In this document: positions 19,340-19,662 of the stretch, piece after piece
Position numbering within the stretch: the stretch's first letter is position 1
Layout of the letters: each line of letters begins with the position of its first letter
Assembly: GCA_910592005.1 (NCBI GenBank)
Contig: CAJVPP010001490.1
Span: 1-19,662, forward strand
Direction of reading: 5' to 3'
Length of the DNA: 19,662 bases
DNA from: Funneliformis mosseae
Taxonomy: Eukaryota > Glomeromycota > Glomeromycetes > Glomerales > Glomeraceae
Notes under the pieces: model-generated
The model's input: only the letters and a program-made list of their open reading frames with translations
What the model was told of the DNA's origin: nothing
Database searches by the model: none
Program-made: the position numbers and the translations under genes

Positions 19340-19662
19340 TTTGCTGGTTGATTCGTGGACCGTGAATGAGGAATGTTTACTTGACTGTAGATTTTTTCGT
19401 CGGCAATTAAAACAATGAATTCCAAGTTATTTATTTGTCGTTCTTATAGAAGAATTTTTGTCGTTAAGGATATGATAAAATAGAGAATTATTTTAGCATT
19501 TGATTATGCAATAAAATGATAAAAATCAACAATTAATTTTAACATTCATATAAATACTAACTTTGTAGAAAAAAAAAAAAAATAAAATAAAATAAAATAA
19601 AAAAATGAATATAAAAAATAAACAAACGCGTTCGTAAATATAAGAATGATATTTTATTTCAA
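19340..19662. other. Upstream flank of the RasGEF gene, edge of window
   Basis: On the minus strand the RasGEF frame stays open from 19339 up to about 19424 without an ATG (residues such as RRKNLQSSKHSSFTVHESTSK), so a further coding exon upstream cannot be ruled out. Possible acceptors are CTACAG near 19386-19391 and CTACAAAG near 19564-19571. An AAAAT microsatellite lies at about 19568-19605. A palindrome ACGCGT occurs at 19626-19631. No other gene is visible. Confidence 0.45.

Noticed and set aside
19626..19631. ACGCGT as an MluI cell-cycle box upstream of the RasGEF gene
   Set aside because: It is a single 6-base word about 290 bases from the start with no second copy, too weak to call.
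1..19662. CRISPR array, tRNA or rRNA gene, bacterial-type operon or defence system
   Set aside because: No regularly spaced repeats, cloverleaf-like gene or ribosomal RNA sequence was recognised. The gene structure is eukaryotic with many introns.

Overview
The window looks like nuclear DNA of an AT-rich, intron-rich fungus. An arbuscular mycorrhizal fungus (Glomeromycotina, Rhizophagus-like) is my best guess. It rests on base composition, many short introns (mostly 60-125 bases), a degenerate pogo-type transposase, and fungal protein families. This is inference, not a database match. All three intact genes were assembled exon by exon on the minus strand. Every junction keeps the frame, and each product carries family motifs across its splice sites.

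Region 1 (1-7550) is a very AT-rich, gene-poor block. A small CpG-containing repeat-like piece (1-180) is followed by about 7 kb in which I could find only one CpG. It holds a dead Tigger/pogo/CENP-B-type DDE transposase (1491-3000, minus), several short tandem repeats and one possible small inverted-repeat element.

Region 2 (about 7550-9544) has a more balanced composition. It carries the gene for U2 snRNP protein A' (LEA1/SNRPA1 family, 5 exons, 264 aa), including one GC-AG intron. Region 3 (10905-12842) carries a roughly 8-pass membrane protein that I place in the fungal UPF0658 Golgi membrane family (9 exons, 373 aa), with exons as short as 21, 26 and 27 bases. Region 4 (12843-15260) has no gene I can name, only two exon-like open segments and long A/T homopolymer palindromes. 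Region 5 (15261-19339) carries a 14-exon gene for a 958-aa Ras-family guanine nucleotide exchange factor: a degenerate Ras-like GTPase domain, a Ser-rich linker, a RasGEF_N/REM domain and a CDC25 catalytic domain.

The three genes have unrelated housekeeping or signalling roles (splicing, Golgi membrane, Ras activation). They are separated by 1.4-2.4 kb, so nothing suggests an operon-like or clustered pathway. I found no convincing new multi-gene system. The points most worth a second look are the transition-only decay and CpG loss of the left block, the pseudo-GTPase fused to RasGEF, the unusual splicing features, and an overlapping open frame in the last RasGEF exon.
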